Both the position numbers and the translations under genes were made by a program. DNA of 58,175 nucleotides from Pseudomonas sp. GM50 (lineage in GTDB: Bacteria > Pseudomonadota > Gammaproteobacteria > Pseudomonadales > Pseudomonadaceae). The stretch covers positions 1 to 58,175 of the forward strand of contig NZ_AKJK01000115.1 in NCBI RefSeq assembly GCF_000282375.1. Reading direction: 5' to 3'. Of the stretch, positions 1 to 8,130 are shown piece by piece. Each line of letters begins with the position of its first letter. Positions within the stretch are counted from its first letter, which is position 1. Below the pieces are notes generated by a model. The model was not told the origin of the DNA. It saw only the letters and a program-made list of their open reading frames with translations, and did not search any database.

Positions 1-10
1 GCTCCCACAG
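1..10. repeat. REP element fragment at the contig edge
   Basis: The first ten bases (gctcccacag) match the outer end of the REP arms found elsewhere in the window, for example near 42329-42338. The contig therefore starts inside a dispersed repeat, a common cause of assembly breaks. Confidence 0.55.
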
Positions 11-41
11 GTTTTTCGGTCAGGCTCAAGATCGTGTGAAT

Positions 42-263
42 CTAAGCCTCCCAGCCCGCCCCACTGACCGCCGCTTGCGCCAGTGGGTGCAAGTCTGCCC
101 CCTGATGCGCTGTCTGCCAGGCCAGCAACTCCTTGCGCATGCCGGGCGTCCAGTACATCTGCAAATGATTACGCACGCCGAGCACGGCCTGTTGCTGGTC
201 CGGTTGGCTGGCGAAGTACTGGGCGATCTGGTTGGCCATTTTGATCAGATTGTCAGTGCTCAT
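42..263 (-). CDS. fdsD: NAD-dependent formate dehydrogenase, delta subunit
   Basis: This 73-aa protein matches the small delta subunit (FdsD) of soluble molybdenum formate dehydrogenases. The subunit has no cofactor and is needed for assembly or stability of the alpha subunit. The sequence starts MSTDNLIKMANQIAQYF and contains the family-typical stretch with Trp and Pro (YWTPGMRKEL). Its ATG overlaps the stop of the alpha-subunit gene by 4 bp, so it is the last cistron of the fds operon. In some bacteria a sulfurtransferase gene (fdhD/fdsC) sits next to this gene. None is present before the contig ends. Confidence 0.85.
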   Translation of the reverse strand: MSTDNLIKMANQIAQYFASQPDQQQAVLGVRNHLQMYWTPGMRKELLAWQTAHQGADLHPLAQAAVSGAGWEA

Positions 264-3142
264 CGGCGTACCTCGGCTTTAGTGCCACGCGCCTGACGGC
301 GTTCGTCGAGCAGGCGTTGTTGGTTGTCACTGAATTCCTGATAGCGTTTTTGCCACTCGGAAGGGTGGTAGACGCGGCTGACTTCCACGGCGGTGACCTT
401 GTACTCCGGACAGTTGGTGGCCCAGTCGGAGTTGTCGGTGGTGATGACGTTGGCCCCCGATTCAGGGAAGTGGAACGTGGTGTACACCACGCCCGGGGCG
501 ACTCGTTCGGTGACCCGCGCACGCAGTACGGTCTGGCCGGCGCGGCTGCCGATGCCGACCCAGTCGCCTTCGTTGATGCCACGGCTCTCGGCGTCGGTCG
601 GGTGGATTTCCAGACGGTCTTCGTCGTGCCAGGCGACGTTGTCGGTACGCCGCGTCTGGGCGCCGACGTTGTACTGGCTGAGGATGCGCCCGGTGGTCAG
701 CAGAAGAGGGTAGCGATTGTTGACCTTCTCCTCGGTGGGCACGTAGCCGGTGAGCATGAAGCGCCCCTTGCCGCGCACGAATTCCTCGATGTGCATGGTC
801 GGCGTGCCGTCCGGTGCTGCGGCGTTGCACGGCCATTGCAGACTGCCGTGGCGATCCAGTTCGGTGTAGCTGACGTTGGTGAAGGTCGGCGTCAGGCTGG
901 CGATTTCATCCATGATTTCCGACGGATGTTTGTAGTTCATCGGGTAACCCAGGGCATTGGCCAGGGCCACCGTGCCTTCCCAGTCGGCCTTGCCGCCCAG
1001 CGGCTCCATGACCTTGCGCACCCGGGAGATACGCCGTTCGGCGTTGGTGAAGGTGCCGTCTTTTTCCAGGAACGAGCTGCCCGGCAGGAACACGTGAGCG
1101 AACTTGGCGGTTTCGTTGAGGAAGATGTCCTGCACCACCACGCATTCCATGGCCGACAGCGCCGCGGTAACGTGCTGGGTGTTCGGGTCGCTCTGGGCAA
1201 TGTCTTCGCCCTGGCAATACAAGCCCTTGAAGCTACCTCCCAAGGCCGCCTCGAACATGTTGGGAATGCGCAGGCCCGGGTCGGGTTGCAGAGTGACGTT
1301 CCACGCCTGTTCGAACTGCGCCCGCACCACTTCGTTGGAGATGTGTCGGTAGCCGGGCAGCTCGTGGGGGAAGGAGCCCATGTCGCAGGAACCCTGAACG
1401 TTGTTCTGCCCACGCAGCGGGTTCACGCCCACGCCTTCGCGGCCGATGTTGCCGGTGGCCATGGCCAGGTTGGCGATGCCCATGACGGCGGTGCTGCCCT
1501 GGCTGTGCTCGGTGACGCCCAGGCCGTAGTAGATCGCCGCGTTGCCGCCGGTGGCATACAGACGAGCGGCGGCACGGATGTCGGCAGGTTCTACACCGCA
1601 GATGGCGCCAAGGGCTTCCGGCGAGTTTTCCGCGCGGCTGACGAACTCGCTCCAGTGGGCGAAATCCGTTCCTTCGCAACGGGCGTCGATGAAGGGCTGA
1701 TTGAGCAGGCCTTCGGTGACGATGACGTGGGCCAGGGCGTTGAGCATGGCAACGTTGGTGCCCGGACGCAGGGCCAGGTGCAGTTCGGCGCGGGCATGCA
1801 CCGAGTCCACCAGATCAATGCGCCGTGGGTCGATGACGATCAGCCGCGCGCCTTCACGCAGGCGGCGTTTGAGCTGGGAGGCGAACACCGGGTGGGCGTC
1901 GCTGGGGTTGGCCCCCATCACCAGAATCACGTCGGCCTGCATCACCGAGTCGAAACTCTGGGTGCCGGCGGACTCGCCCAAGGTTTGTTTCAGGCCATAG
2001 CCGGTCGGCGAGTGGCAGACCCGCGCGCAGGTGTCGACGTTATTGTTGCCGAAGGCGGCGCGCACCAGTTTTTGCACCAGATAGGTTTCTTCGTTGGTGC
2101 ACCGGCTGGAGGTGATGCCACCAATGGAATCGCGGCCATATTTTTGCTGCAACCGACGGAATTCGCTGGCGGCGTAGGTCACCGCTTCATCCCAGCTGAC
2201 TTCCTGCCAAGGGTCGTTGATGTTTTTGCGGATCATCGGTTTGGTGATGCGATCCGGGTGGGTGGCGTAGCCCCACGCGAAGCGCCCTTTGACGCAGGAG
2301 TGGCCGTGGTTGGCCTGGCCGTTCTTGTCTGGAACCATGCGCACCAGTTGGTCGCCTTTCATCTCGGCGCGGAACGAACAGCCCACGCCGCAATAGGCGC
2401 AAGTGGTGATTACGCTGCGTTCGGGCTGGCCCAGTTCGACCACGCTTTTTTCCATCAGCGTCGCGGTCGGGCAGGCTTGCACACAAGCACCACAGGACAC
2501 GCATTCCGAGTCGAGGAAGTTCTCGCCCCCTGCGGCCTCGACCCGGGATTCGAAACCGCGCCCGGTAATGGTCAGGGCAAAGGTGCCCTGGGTTTCTTCG
2601 CAGGCACGCACGCAGCGGTTGCAGACGATGCACTTGCTCGGGTCGTAATCGAAATACGGGTTGGAGGTGTCCTTCACATCGGCCAGATGGTTCTCGCCTT
2701 CATAGCCGTAACGCACCTCCCGCAGGCCGACCTGGCCCGCCACGGTTTGCAGCTCGCAGTTGCCATTGGCCGAGCAGGTCAGGCAGTCCAGCGGATGATC
2801 GGAGATGTACAGCTCCATGACGTTACGGCGCAGGGTCGCGAGCTTCGGCGTCTGGGTGTGCACGCTCATGCCTTCGCTGACCGGCGTGGTGCAGGACGCG
2901 GGGTAGCCGCGCATGCCATCGATCTCCACCAGGCACATGCGGCAGGAGCCGAAGGCTTCCAGGCTGTCGGTGGCACACAGTTTGGGAATGGTGGTGCCCA
3001 GCAGTGCGGCGGCGCGCATCACCGAGGTGCCTTCGGGCACGCTGATGCTGCGGCCGTCGATGTTCAGGGTCACCTGCACGTCGCTGTCGCGGGCTGGAGT
3101 GCCAAGATCGATATCGGTTTTCGGGTCGAAGAGAGTGATCAT
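260..3142 (-). CDS. fdsA: NAD-dependent formate dehydrogenase, alpha (molybdenum) subunit
   Basis: The catalytic subunit oxidises formate to CO2 at a bis-MGD molybdenum centre and passes electrons to FdsB. The 960-aa length fits FdsA. An N-terminal 2Fe-2S domain has Cys56, Cys67, Cys70 and Cys84, followed by a His-Cys type cluster region (DHPLDCLTC). Next come two ferredoxin-like clusters (CIVCNRCVRAC, CVSCGACVQAC) and the molybdopterin domain with its own 4Fe-4S motif (CAYCGVGC). The Mo ligand is predicted to be Cys376 in RVCHSPT. I chose the ATG at 3142 because it overlaps the fdsB stop as ATGA and starts with the family-typical MITLFDP. A longer in-frame extension upstream would lie inside fdsB. 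The protein is cytoplasmic. Confidence 0.95.
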   Translation of the reverse strand: MITLFDPKTDIDLGTPARDSDVQVTLNIDGRSISVPEGTSVMRAAALLGTTIPKLCATDSLEAFGSCRMCLVEIDGMRGYPASCTTPVSEGMSVHTQTPKLATLRRNVMELYISDHPLDCLTCSANGNCELQTVAGQVGLREVRYGYEGENHLADVKDTSNPYFDYDPSKCIVCNRCVRACEETQGTFALTITGRGFESRVEAAGGENFLDSECVSCGACVQACPTATLMEKSVVELGQPERSVITTCAYCGVGCSFRAEMKGDQLVRMVPDKNGQANHGHSCVKGRFAWGYATHPDRITKPMIRKNINDPWQEVSWDEAVTYAASEFRRLQQKYGRDSIGGITSSRCTNEETYLVQKLVRAAFGNNNVDTCARVCHSPTGYGLKQTLGESAGTQSFDSVMQADVILVMGANPSDAHPVFASQLKRRLREGARLIVIDPRRIDLVDSVHARAELHLALRPGTNVAMLNALAHVIVTEGLLNQPFIDARCEGTDFAHWSEFVSRAENSPEALGAICGVEPADIRAAARLYATGGNAAIYYGLGVTEHSQGSTAVMGIANLAMATGNIGREGVGVNPLRGQNNVQGSCDMGSFPHELPGYRHISNEVVRAQFEQAWNVTLQPDPGLRIPNMFEAALGGSFKGLYCQGEDIAQSDPNTQHVTAALSAMECVVVQDIFLNETAKFAHVFLPGSSFLEKDGTFTNAERRISRVRKVMEPLGGKADWEGTVALANALGYPMNYKHPSEIMDEIASLTPTFTNVSYTELDRHGSLQWPCNAAAPDGTPTMHIEEFVRGKGRFMLTGYVPTEEKVNNRYPLLLTTGRILSQYNVGAQTRRTDNVAWHDEDRLEIHPTDAESRGINEGDWVGIGSRAGQTVLRARVTERVAPGVVYTTFHFPESGANVITTDNSDWATNCPEYKVTAVEVSRVYHPSEWQKRYQEFSDNQQRLLDERRQARGTKAEVRR

Positions 3143-4671
3143 TGGTCGGCCTCCGAGGCTTGCAGACCGAAGTCGGCGGGGAAGTACTTGAGGGCGCTGG
3201 CGACCGGAAAGGAAACCATGCCGCCCAACGCGCACAGCGAACCGTATTGCAGGGTGTCGCACAGGTCCTTGAGGATGATCACCTGTTCATCGCGACCGTT
3301 CTGGTCAGGCGCGGCCAGCAGACGGTCGATTACCTCAACGCCACGGGTCGAGCCGATGCGACATGGGGTGCATTTGCCACAGGATTCCTCGGCACAGAAC
3401 TGCATGGCGAAACGCGCCATGTGGGCCATGTCCAGGCTGTCATCAGCCACCACCACACCACCGTGACCGAGCATCGCGCCGATGGCGGCGAAGGCTTCGT
3501 AATCCAGCGGCGTGTCGAATTGACTTGGTGGCACCCAGGCGCCGAGGGGACCACCGACTTGAGCGGCCTTCAGCGGCCGGCCACTGGCGGTCCCGCCGCC
3601 GTAGTCTTCCACCAGTTCCCGCAGCGTCAGGCCAAAGGCCCGTTCCACCAGACCGCCGTGACGAATATTGCCCGCCAGCTGGAAGGGCATCGTGCCCAGG
3701 GAACGGCCCATGCCGTAATCGCGATAGAACTGCGCACCCTTGGCCAGAATCAACGGCACTGAGGCCAGGGTCAGCACGTTGTGCACCAAGGTTGGCAGGC
3801 CGAACAGGCCCTTCAAGGCGGGGATCGGTGGCTTGGCACGGACGATCCCGCGCTTGCCTTCAAGCGAGTCCAGCAGCGCAGTTTCCTCACCACAGATGTA
3901 AGCGCCGGCACCGACGCGCACTTCCATATCGAAGGCCTGGCCGCTGCCGCCGACATTGGCTCCCAGGTATCCGGCGGTCCGAGCAATGTTCAGCGCTGCA
4001 CGCAGTGTGGCCACGGCATCCGGATATTCCGAGCGCACATAGATGTAGCCGTAAGTGGCGCCGACAGTGATGCCGGCAATGGCCATGCCTTCGATCAGCA
4101 GGAAGGGGTCGCCTTCCATCAACATGCGGTCGGCAAAGGTGCCGGAGTCGCCTTCGTCGGCGTTGCACACAATGTATTTCTGCGCCGCTTGAGTAGCTCG
4201 CACCGTGCGCCATTTGATCCCGGCCGGGAACGCCGCGCCGCCACGGCCGCGCAGGCCTGAATCGAACACTTCCGTCGCGGTCTGCTCGCCGCCCACGGCG
4301 ATGGCCCGGGTCAAACCCTCGAAGCCACCGTGGGCCCGGTAATCATCCAGGGACAACGGCTGGGTAATGCCGGCGCGGGCGAACAGCAGGCGTTGTTGAG
4401 TCTTGAGATAAGGCAGTTCTTCCACCAGGCCCAAGGCCAGTGGGTGCGAGGACGGATCACCGTGCAGCGCGTCGAGCACGGATGGCACATCGGCAACGGT
4501 CAGCGGGCCGAAGCCGATACGGCCTTGCGGAGTGTCCACTTCCAGCAATGGTTCCAGCCAATACAGGCCGCGAGAACTGGTGCGTTGCAGGTCCTGGCTG
4601 GCAAGGGCCAACGCCACCTCATCGGCACCTACGGCACGGGCCAGCGAATCACAAGATAGATAGAGGCTCAT
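3139..4671 (-). CDS. fdsB: NAD-dependent formate dehydrogenase, beta (flavin, NAD-binding) subunit
   Basis: This NuoF-type diaphorase subunit of 510 aa takes electrons from FdsA and reduces NAD+ at FMN. An N-terminal thioredoxin-like domain is followed by the NuoF core. Visible motifs are the FMN/NAD loop GRGGAAFPAGIKW, NADEGDSGTF, the CGEETALL segment and the C-terminal 4Fe-4S site ESCGKCTPCRIGS with a distal Cys in LCALGG. The ATG at 4671 overlaps the fdsG stop by 4 bp and has a strong ribosome site (GGGAGGAC) seven bases upstream on the minus strand. This makes it the second gene of fdsGBAD. Confidence 0.95.
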   Translation of the reverse strand: MSLYLSCDSLARAVGADEVALALASQDLQRTSSRGLYWLEPLLEVDTPQGRIGFGPLTVADVPSVLDALHGDPSSHPLALGLVEELPYLKTQQRLLFARAGITQPLSLDDYRAHGGFEGLTRAIAVGGEQTATEVFDSGLRGRGGAAFPAGIKWRTVRATQAAQKYIVCNADEGDSGTFADRMLMEGDPFLLIEGMAIAGITVGATYGYIYVRSEYPDAVATLRAALNIARTAGYLGANVGGSGQAFDMEVRVGAGAYICGEETALLDSLEGKRGIVRAKPPIPALKGLFGLPTLVHNVLTLASVPLILAKGAQFYRDYGMGRSLGTMPFQLAGNIRHGGLVERAFGLTLRELVEDYGGGTASGRPLKAAQVGGPLGAWVPPSQFDTPLDYEAFAAIGAMLGHGGVVVADDSLDMAHMARFAMQFCAEESCGKCTPCRIGSTRGVEVIDRLLAAPDQNGRDEQVIILKDLCDTLQYGSLCALGGMVSFPVASALKYFPADFGLQASEADQ

Positions 4672-5144
4672 ACGTCCTCCCGGCAAGCATCAAGTAGCGC
4701 ATCCAGACGCTCGGCACTCAGCCGCGCATGAACCCGGCCATCCAGCTCCAGAGCGGGTGAACAGGCGCAGGCGCCGAGGCAATACACCGGCCGCAAACTG
4801 ATGCTGCCATCGGCGCTACTGCCGTGGTCGTCCAGTTGCAGACGTTCGCGCAACTGCGCCGCGAGCTGCTCGGCGCCGCGACTCTTGCACGACTCGGCGC
4901 GGCACAGCCGCAGGATATGCCGGGCCGGCGGCGCAGTACGGAAGTCATGGTAAAAGCTGATCACCCCGCGAACCTCGGCCTGACTCAGGTTTAGCGCGTG
5001 GGCAATCTCGGGGATGGCGGCATCGGGGATGTAACCGATACCCTCCTGAATCTCATGAAGAATCGGCAACAGTGCGCCAGCAGAGCTCTTGTGGCGCTCC
5101 AGCACGCTGTTGACCATTGGCAGGTGCAACATCTCATCAGGCAT
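4668..5144 (-). CDS. fdsG: NAD-dependent formate dehydrogenase, gamma subunit
   Basis: This NuoE-like 2Fe-2S subunit (158 aa) relays electrons inside the FdsABG complex. The four ligands are seen as LCRAESCKS (two Cys, four residues apart) and YCLGACACSP (two Cys, three residues apart). It is the first gene of the fdsGBAD operon, and its stop overlaps the fdsB start. The operon promoter should lie in 5145-5480. I could not pick out a convincing promoter or regulator site there. Confidence 0.93.
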   Translation of the reverse strand: MPDEMLHLPMVNSVLERHKSSAGALLPILHEIQEGIGYIPDAAIPEIAHALNLSQAEVRGVISFYHDFRTAPPARHILRLCRAESCKSRGAEQLAAQLRERLQLDDHGSSADGSISLRPVYCLGACACSPALELDGRVHARLSAERLDALLDACREDV

Positions 5145-5428
5145 TCAGCATTCCTCACGGTCACGGACAAACCAGATGGTTGTCGGTCGTCCGAAAGTGT
5201 CGGCTGCGGCACTCACACCACGTCACGGTATCGTGGCAATTTCAGGCCGTTGGCCAGGGCACCCTGAGCGGGCATCTTGTTGGGCCCGGTGCGGTCTTTG
5301 CCGCACCTTTTATAGGGCATTGAGGCAGCTTGCCACGCTGCCTTTGATTCATCTGCACCAAAGCGACGTGTTCGATTCTGTCTACGACTACCTGTTAAGT
5401 CTAGAAGAGCGCAGGTCGAGGCGTTCGC
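5145..5428. other. Intergenic region upstream of fdsG with two hairpins
   Basis: No protein gene is convincing here. On the plus strand, two stem-loops follow one another. GGTGCGG...CCGCACC with TTTTAT (5288-5312) resembles a Rho-independent terminator, and GGCAGC...GCTGCC with TTTGAT lies at about 5332-5355. No plus-strand gene precedes them, so they may end a small RNA or belong to the fds leader. The region must also hold the fds promoter on the minus strand. Confidence 0.35.
5288..5312 (+). terminator. Terminator-like hairpin with no upstream gene
   Basis: A 7-bp perfect GC-rich stem (GGTGCGG/CCGCACC), a 6-base loop and a following TTTTAT are visible. With no protein gene upstream on this strand, it may be the 3' end of an unrecognised small RNA. 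Confidence 0.4.
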
Positions 5429-5488
5429 TCACTGAGTATTTTTCAGGTAACCCGTGAGCGCGATGGGAGGGGTATCAAAATACTCACT
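5429..5488 (-). pseudogene. C-terminal remnant of a paralogue of the gene at 9691-10020
   Basis: Read on the minus strand, these 19 codons and a stop encode a tail ending PPIALTGYLKNTQ. The intact gene at 9691-10020 ends PLIALKDYLKDIQ. The match runs back to a shared Glu eight residues before that tail, and the nucleotide sequences also align (for example TGCGATG and CACTGA are shared). The frame is closed by a TGA upstream, at about 5501, so only the tail survives. The remnant just touches the end of the membrane-protein gene at 5484. Confidence 0.6.
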
Positions 5489-5861
5489 TGGCGGGAAGGA
5501 TCATCACCCACAACACCACCGTGGTCAGTGCCGCCAACACACTGCATGCTCCGGCGATCAAATGACGGATGACGGGGTATTCAGACTGCTTGAGCCGGGC
5601 GATCACCAGAAGCCAGGTTCCAACAAAGGCACCTAAAATCGCCATCAATGTATAGAACATGAATACAACGCCCCGTGCCGAGTTTCCTCCGGGGACAAAC
5701 CATCTGCTGAACAGAATCAGCACCGCAATCCCGACAATAAAACTACCCACGGCACCCGCCAGGTTAGCGAGCCACAGATTCACAGTGCCACGGTTCCTCA
5801 CCACCAAAATCCACATCCCCGCTGTCGCAGCGAAGAACACCAACAAGCCGATTAGCTGCAT
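5484..5861 (-). CDS. Hypothetical small integral membrane protein
   Basis: The 125-aa product is very hydrophobic, with four likely membrane helices: about residues 2-21, 31-51, 65-88 and 97-121. A short basic loop follows the first helix. I do not recognise the family. The gene stands alone on the minus strand, and its last codons touch the remnant gene tail at 5429-5488. Its start MQLIGLLVFF follows AAGGAAAAGG on the minus strand, a usable ribosome site. A role cannot be assigned from the sequence or its neighbours. Confidence 0.65.
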   Translation of the reverse strand: MQLIGLLVFFAATAGMWILVVRNRGTVNLWLANLAGAVGSFIVGIAVLILFSRWFVPGGNSARGVVFMFYTLMAILGAFVGTWLLVIARLKQSEYPVIRHLIAGACSVLAALTTVVLWVMILPAK

Positions 5862-6230
5862 TCAATCCTTTTCCTTGTTAACAATGCCCCTGAAACTGCC
5901 GGTTTCTTTGATGAGATGAGGCGATGGAGGCACGATATCAAAATAATGGCTCTATGCTGAAGGGCCTGCAACCTTCGAAAGCACTGGGGGCTATGTGGCC
6001 GGTCACCACGGATACTCGGGTGATGAAGAGATGGCGGGCTGGAAAGAGATGTACTTGCGTCATGAAACGCCTTGAAACAGGTCAATACCATCTGTCTGCG
6101 GGTTACATATTTGCGCTTCGGGTCGTTGCGAATTTACCTCATAATCGCGCGCTCTTACCGTCGGTAGCTCTGCTTCTCGACTAATCTGTAGACGCAGCCA
6201 CTAGACCTTTAATAGCCAAGGAGAAAGGCG
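5862..6230. other. Intergenic region with a decayed reading frame
   Basis: No intact gene is convincing in this 369-bp stretch. At 5947-6075 on the plus strand one frame is open for 42 codons and reads like a real protein tail (TGGYVAGHHGYSGDEEMAG, ending RHETP). It has no start codon and is preceded by an in-frame TAA. I treat it as a probable gene remnant. The rest must hold promoters for the flanking divergent genes. Confidence 0.35.
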
Positions 6231-6326
6231 ATGCCAGATAACTGGAACCAGCATCAGTCGGATGCATCTGCCAAGGATGCTCTCGAACGTTTACTGGCCC
6301 TATCTGAATTGCCTGCAATCCTATGA
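6231..6326 (+). CDS. 31-aa small ORF overlapping the ImmA/IrrE gene
   Basis: A short frame starts at ATG 6231 after a strong ribosome site (AAGGAG, then AAAGGCG). It encodes 31 residues beginning MPDNWNQHQSDAS and ending LALSELPAIL. Its TGA overlaps the ATG of the next gene as ATGA, so the two are probably translationally coupled. The downstream gene has no obvious ribosome site of its own, apart from what lies inside this frame. It could be a real small protein, a leader peptide, or the truncated end of a lost gene. I know no family for it. Confidence 0.5.
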   Translation: MPDNWNQHQSDASAKDALERLLALSELPAIL

Positions 6327-7459
6327 GCCAAGCCGCCTTAGTCAATCCAAGCCTGCTCACATGGTCTCGTGAGCGCGCAGGCCTCTCCACTGAGCAGGTT
6401 GCTAAAAAGCTACCAGTGAAACCTGATCGAGTAGAGGAATGGGAGGCAGGCGAGACCAAGCCAACATTCCTTCAGGCTCAAAAGTGGGCGAGTCTCGCTC
6501 ATGTCCCTTTCGGCTTCCTATTTCTTCAGCAGCCGCCCGTCGAACAACTGCCTTTACCTGATCTTCGGACTGTCGGTGGGATAGCTCCTCAACGCCCCAG
6601 TCTGGAACTGTTGGACACCGTCAGGGATTCCATGCGTAAGCAGGACTGGTACCTGGAGTATCTGCAACACCAGGAGCATCAGCCGCTGGCATTCGTCGGT
6701 CGCTTCAATAGCCGATCTCAAGTCGCTGAGGTGGTGGGCGATATCCGCCGGATCCTCGGCGTGAACCCTGACGTTGCTCGATTGGATTACGACAAATACA
6801 GCCGCGCCTTGATCGAGGCTGCAGAAGCGGCTGGAATTTTGGTTATGCGTAGTGGCATTGCGCTAGGAAATACTCATCGCAAACTTGAAGTTAGCGAGTT
6901 TCGGGGTTTTGCCATCAGTAATGCATACGCCCCTGTTGTATTTATCAACAGTTCCGACGCACCCACCGCCCGGCTGTTCACCTTGCTTCACGAGCTGGCC
7001 CACATCTGGATTGGCAGCAGTGGAGTGTCTGACGGAAACACCGCCAATGGTCGAGACGAGGAACGATTCTGCAATGCAGTTGCAGGTGAATTTCTGGCTC
7101 CCGAAGCCCAATTCCGAGCCTTGTGGAACGCAGATGTTAACTGGGAAGACAATTTAGCTCCGCTAGCCACTCGATTTCACATCAGTAAATTAGCTATCGG
7201 TCGCCGCGCCCTTGATCTGGGTTATATAAGCCAAGCACAGTACAGCGCTTACTATCGAATGATCCTCAAGGCTTTTCAGGATGATAAAGGTGGAGCGGGT
7301 GACTATTACCGTAACGCCACCGCGAAAAACAGCCCTCGCCTAAGCAAGGCAGTGCTGACTGAAGCAATGAGTGGCCGGATGCTGCTACGCGAGGCGGGAA
7401 ATTTGCTCGGCGTGCAACCTGCTAAATTAAGGACTCTCGCCAACAAGATTACGGAATGA
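6323..7459 (+). CDS. XRE-type HTH plus ImmA/IrrE metallopeptidase protein
   Basis: The 378-aa protein joins an N-terminal helix-turn-helix of the XRE type (about residues 10-65, LLTWSRERAGLSTEQVAKKL) to an ImmA/IrrE-like zinc peptidase domain (COG2856). The zinc motif is HELAH at 223-227, with a further Glu in the EERFCNAVAGEFLAP segment. Relatives of this architecture act as antitoxins or regulators in toxin-antitoxin pairs, or cleave repressors in mobile elements. Its stop overlaps the start of the DUF4411 gene by 4 bp. By family analogy I infer that it is the DNA-binding partner of that toxin-like protein. Confidence 0.85.
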   Translation: MSQAALVNPSLLTWSRERAGLSTEQVAKKLPVKPDRVEEWEAGETKPTFLQAQKWASLAHVPFGFLFLQQPPVEQLPLPDLRTVGGIAPQRPSLELLDTVRDSMRKQDWYLEYLQHQEHQPLAFVGRFNSRSQVAEVVGDIRRILGVNPDVARLDYDKYSRALIEAAEAAGILVMRSGIALGNTHRKLEVSEFRGFAISNAYAPVVFINSSDAPTARLFTLLHELAHIWIGSSGVSDGNTANGRDEERFCNAVAGEFLAPEAQFRALWNADVNWEDNLAPLATRFHISKLAIGRRALDLGYISQAQYSAYYRMILKAFQDDKGGAGDYYRNATAKNSPRLSKAVLTEAMSGRMLLREAGNLLGVQPAKLRTLANKITE

Positions 7460-7953
7460 ATCATTTACTCGACGCTAACACGCTGATCGAAGCAAAAAAC
7501 CGTTACTACGGGATGGCTATCTGTCCTGGCTTTTGGCAGTGGTTACTACTTAAGAACAAAGCATTGGCTTTAGCCAGCATTGCACCTGTCATGGATGAGT
7601 TAACAAAAGGGCATGACGATCTGGCGGGTTGGGCGAAGGACAATTCTGATTTTTTTCACTCCACCACCGATCAGGATACGCAACTGGCATTCACGCAGGT
7701 TGCGGGATTTGTAGCTGATCAAGCGCATAAGATGAAAGTTGGCGCTATGGAAGAGTTTTTAGCGGGTGCTGACCCTTGGTTGATTGCGAAAGCAATGACT
7801 ACAGGGGCTACAGTCGTTACTCATGAAGTGCTAAATCTCGATGCTAAGCGAAAGTTCATAATTCCCAATATTTGTAAGGAGCTGAATGTTCCTTTTTTGA
7901 ATACGTTCGAGTTGTTGCATAGGCTTGAAGCAAGGTTTGTGTTACCTGCTTGA
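7456..7953 (+). CDS. DUF4411 PIN-like protein, putative ribonuclease toxin
   Basis: The 165-aa product begins LLDANTLIEAKNRYY, the hallmark of DUF4411, a PIN-fold relative. Likely active-site acids are Asp6, Glu48, Asp106 (GADPWLIA) and Glu124 (VVTHEVLN). They are spaced as in PIN nucleases that bind Mg and cut RNA. It overlaps the XRE-ImmA/IrrE gene by 4 bp, an arrangement expected of a type II toxin-antitoxin pair. Nuclease activity and toxicity are inferred. The acids are all present, so it does not look dead. The coding sequence is AT-richer than the core genes around it. Confidence 0.8.
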   Translation: MNHLLDANTLIEAKNRYYGMAICPGFWQWLLLKNKALALASIAPVMDELTKGHDDLAGWAKDNSDFFHSTTDQDTQLAFTQVAGFVADQAHKMKVGAMEEFLAGADPWLIAKAMTTGATVVTHEVLNLDAKRKFIIPNICKELNVPFLNTFELLHRLEARFVLPA

Positions 7954-8130
7954 AAAAAAGTAACTTGCTCAAATCGTGTGGGCTTGAAATGTTTAGCAGG
8001 GTGAATGGAAATAAAACTGCCCCCTTTTCCGGTCAGATGGCCTGTCCCCTTTTTATGCAATTGTTTCTCCCGCACGACAACGCTACCCTTTGCGTCGTTT
8101 GGGATTTAAGTTTTTAACAGGAAAAATAAT

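Noticed and set aside
317..3466. A 1049-codon open frame antisense to fdsA and the end of fdsB
   Set aside because: It is a shadow frame of high-GC coding DNA. It is rich in Val, Gly, His and Phe with no domain, while the minus strand encodes fdsA with all its cofactor motifs.
5924..6184. An 86-codon frame in the 5862-6230 gap
   Set aside because: It overlaps the more protein-like remnant frame, has no ribosome site and shows an unusual composition. I do not support it as a gene.
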